DNA of 8,179 nt from contig JBKHXZ010000312.1 of assembly GCA_046565785.1 (NCBI GenBank), forward strand, positions 1 through 8,179, given 5' to 3'. Source of the stretch: DATHWB01 sp046565785 (GTDB lineage: Bacteria > Actinomycetota > Acidimicrobiia > Spongiisociales > ZC4RG35). This document shows, piece after piece, positions 6,974 to 8,179 of this stretch. The notes beneath the pieces are model-generated. The model worked only from the letters and a program-made list of their open reading frames with translations. It ran no database searches and was not told where the DNA came from. The translations under genes and the position numbers were made by a program. Each line of letters begins with the position of its first letter. The stretch's first letter is position 1.

Positions 6974-7028
6974 GCCCCCCTCTGCCTCGCTGCGCTCGGC
7001 TGTCTCCCCCCAACGGGCTTCGCCCTGG
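6974..7028. repeat. Second copy of the GC-rich repeat, apparently truncated (copy B)
   Basis: GCCCCCCTCTGCC at 6974-6986 is identical to 6854-6866, exactly 120 bases apart. TGTCT plus six C and A follows (7001-7012), matching TGTC plus six C and A in copy A. A hairpin tip GGGC-TTC-GCCC (7015-7025) comes next. The G-run 3' arm that completes the hairpin in copy A is missing: after GCCC the sequence reads TGGATGC. The break coincides with the predicted end of the IS110 element. Confidence 0.55.
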
Positions 7029-7043
7029 ATGCTCCTATAGACG

Positions 7044-8090
7044 TCAAGTGGCGTGTTTGAGGGTGTGGTAGAGCTCGCGGGCGGCGTAGCGTTTCAGGCA
7101 GCGGATGGCTTCTTTCTTGGTTTTGCCGTCGTTGAGGCGGCGTTGGAGATAATCCCGGGCGATGGGGTCGTATTTGAGGCGGACGATGACCATCCGGTAG
7201 AGAGCGGCGTTGGCTTGACGGTCGCCTCCCCGGTTGAGGCGATGTCTGATCCGTTCCCCGGAGGACGCTTCGACCGCGGACACGCCGCATAGTGCAGCGA
7301 AAGCGGCTTCGCTGGTGACCCGGTTCGGGTTCGATCCCCAGGCGATGAGGATGTCGGCGGCGCCGACCGGTCCGATCCCGACCAGTTCCAGCATGCCAGC
7401 AGGGGCGTGGGCTTTGACCACGGTCTCGATCTGGGCGGTGAGCCGGTCGAGGTCTTCACCGAATCCAAGGTATTGACCGGCGAGTGTTTTGAGGGCGTAT
7501 TTGGCGGCGGTTTCCGGGTCACCGAGATCGGGGCCGGGACGGAACCGTGCACAGGTCCGGATCAGCTGGTCGCCGTCGAGTAGGTCGAGTCGGGCTCTGA
7601 GCCGGTCGGGGCAGGTCACGATGATCGCCCGGATCTGGTTGATCATCCGGGTGCGGTGTCCCACTGTTGACCGGCGGGCAATCCGGAGATTCCGTAACGC
7701 TTCGACAGCCCCATCACCGCGGGGAACCGCCGACGCCTCACCCGAGATCACTGCCCGCCCAGCAGACACCGCGTCGGTCACGTCTGATTTGCCGTGCCGG
7801 CGGCGATGCTGCCGGTTGGGACGGATCACCTCGATCACCCGCACGTTCTCACCAGCCAGGTAGCGGGCGAGTCCTTTGCCCCAGGCGCCGGTGCCTTCCA
7901 CCCCGGCCGCCTCGACTCGACCAAACCCTTCCGCCCACGCCAGCAGCCGCCGATACCCGCCATTCGACGCCTCGAAGGTGCCAGATCCGATCAGCCCACC
8001 ATTCGCATCCAACACTGCTGCCACATGGAACCGGTGATGAGTGTCCACCCCGACAATGACACCCGTGCTGGTTTCTGTCATCGTGGTCAT
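7044..8090 (-). CDS. IS110-family transposase (DEDD RuvC-like domain plus C-terminal serine domain)
   Basis: 348 residues, full length for the family. The N-terminal RuvC-like domain shows D16 (VGVDTHHR), E65 (GVEGTGAWG), D103 and D106 (KSDVTDAVSAGR), the DEDD set. The C-terminal Transposase_20 domain has LVGIGPVGAADIL (236-248), FAALCGV, then ASSGERIRHRLNRGGDRQAN (275-294), with S276/S277 the candidate nucleophile. Members of this family recombine DNA under guidance of an element-encoded bridge RNA. The ATG at 8090 is chosen over an in-frame TTG at 8114 because AAAGGAG (8102-8108) lies between them and would serve as ribosome binding site for the ATG. The frame is undamaged, so the element may be active. 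It converges on lutC across the GC-rich repeat region. Confidence 0.95.
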   Translation of the reverse strand: MTTMTETSTGVIVGVDTHHRFHVAAVLDANGGLIGSGTFEASNGGYRRLLAWAEGFGRVEAAGVEGTGAWGKGLARYLAGENVRVIEVIRPNRQHRRRHGKSDVTDAVSAGRAVISGEASAVPRGDGAVEALRNLRIARRSTVGHRTRMINQIRAIIVTCPDRLRARLDLLDGDQLIRTCARFRPGPDLGDPETAAKYALKTLAGQYLGFGEDLDRLTAQIETVVKAHAPAGMLELVGIGPVGAADILIAWGSNPNRVTSEAAFAALCGVSAVEASSGERIRHRLNRGGDRQANAALYRMVIVRLKYDPIARDYLQRRLNDGKTKKEAIRCLKRYAARELYHTLKHAT

Positions 8091-8179
8091 TGCTGATCCC
8101 TCTCCTTTCAACACGTTGTGAGTGAACGGCAGCGGACCGGTCGACTAGCTGGACAGTCCAGGGACGGGGCCTCTGTTCC
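8091..8179 (-). ncRNA. Upstream non-coding end of the IS110 element, candidate bridge RNA region (partial)
   Basis: 89 bases upstream of the transposase hold no gene. Besides the ribosome binding site, there is a short hairpin CTGGA-CAG-TCCAG (8149-8161) and an 8-base palindrome GACCGGTC (8135-8142). In the IS110 group the bridge RNA is encoded in the non-coding end ahead of the transposase and read in the same direction, so part of it should fall here. No loop assignments can be made because the element continues outside the window. Confidence 0.3.

Larger units (their letters stand above)
7026..8179 (-). mobile_element. IS110-family insertion sequence (left end approximate, other end beyond window)
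   Basis: The element contains one intact IS110-type transposase with short flanks. Its end downstream of the transposase is placed at about 7026-7029, because the GC-rich repeat copy B stops abruptly there. The other end lies at or beyond 8179 and cannot be placed. IS110 elements usually lack clear terminal inverted repeats and target duplications, so no further boundary evidence is expected from the sequence itself. Confidence 0.6.

Noticed and set aside
6874..7012. C6/G6 runs as a possible CRISPR or tandem repeat array
   Set aside because: There are only two related copies of unequal length, with no regular spacers.
6844..7290. 148-codon minus-strand frame across the intergenic repeats and transposase 3' end
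   Set aside because: It overlaps the transposase in another frame and continues into palindromic repeat sequence; the translation shows no domain.

Overview
The window is GC-rich (about two thirds G+C by eye) and gene-dense. Genes often start with GTG, neighbouring genes overlap by a few bases, and some start codons sit at or near a TAnnnT -10 box with no room for a leader. With the protein sequences, this suggests a high-GC actinobacterium, perhaps from the Acidimicrobiia. That placement is an impression, because there is no rRNA or other marker gene here.

Left part (1-4063, minus strand): a three-gene cluster read right to left. First is a short HhH-GPD (AlkA-type) 3-methyladenine DNA glycosylase. 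Next, after 42 bases, is a metallo-beta-lactamase-fold hydrolase. Last is a large tandem-cyclase/ATPase protein that runs off the left edge, whose GTG start overlaps the hydrolase stop by four bases. The large protein has the layout of mammalian soluble adenylyl cyclase (ADCY10): C1 carries the metal-binding aspartates and adenine lysine, C2 carries the Thr/Asn/Arg set, and a P-loop ATPase and a helical, TPR-like tail follow. Coupling to an HxHxDH hydrolase makes a cyclic-nucleotide synthesis/turnover pair an attractive but unproven idea.

Middle (4086-6851, plus strand): a complete lutABC operon for oxidation of L-lactate to pyruvate by the iron-sulfur LutABC system. It diverges from the glycosylase across only 34 bases, which appear to hold two back-to-back leaderless promoters. 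lutA-lutB overlap by 4 bases and lutB-lutC by 11, and both internal genes have good ribosome binding sites.

Right part (6852-8179): a 192-base non-coding stretch follows lutC. It contains a compact, highly structured GC-rich element (6854-6931) that can fold as a three-way junction, and a second related copy 120 bases later. The second copy appears cut at about 7025-7028, where an IS110-family insertion sequence begins. The IS110 transposase (minus strand, 8090-7044) looks intact, with D/E/D/D residues and the C-terminal serine region. Its upstream non-coding end, where IS110 elements encode a bridge RNA, is only partly in the window. No tRNA, rRNA or CRISPR array was seen.
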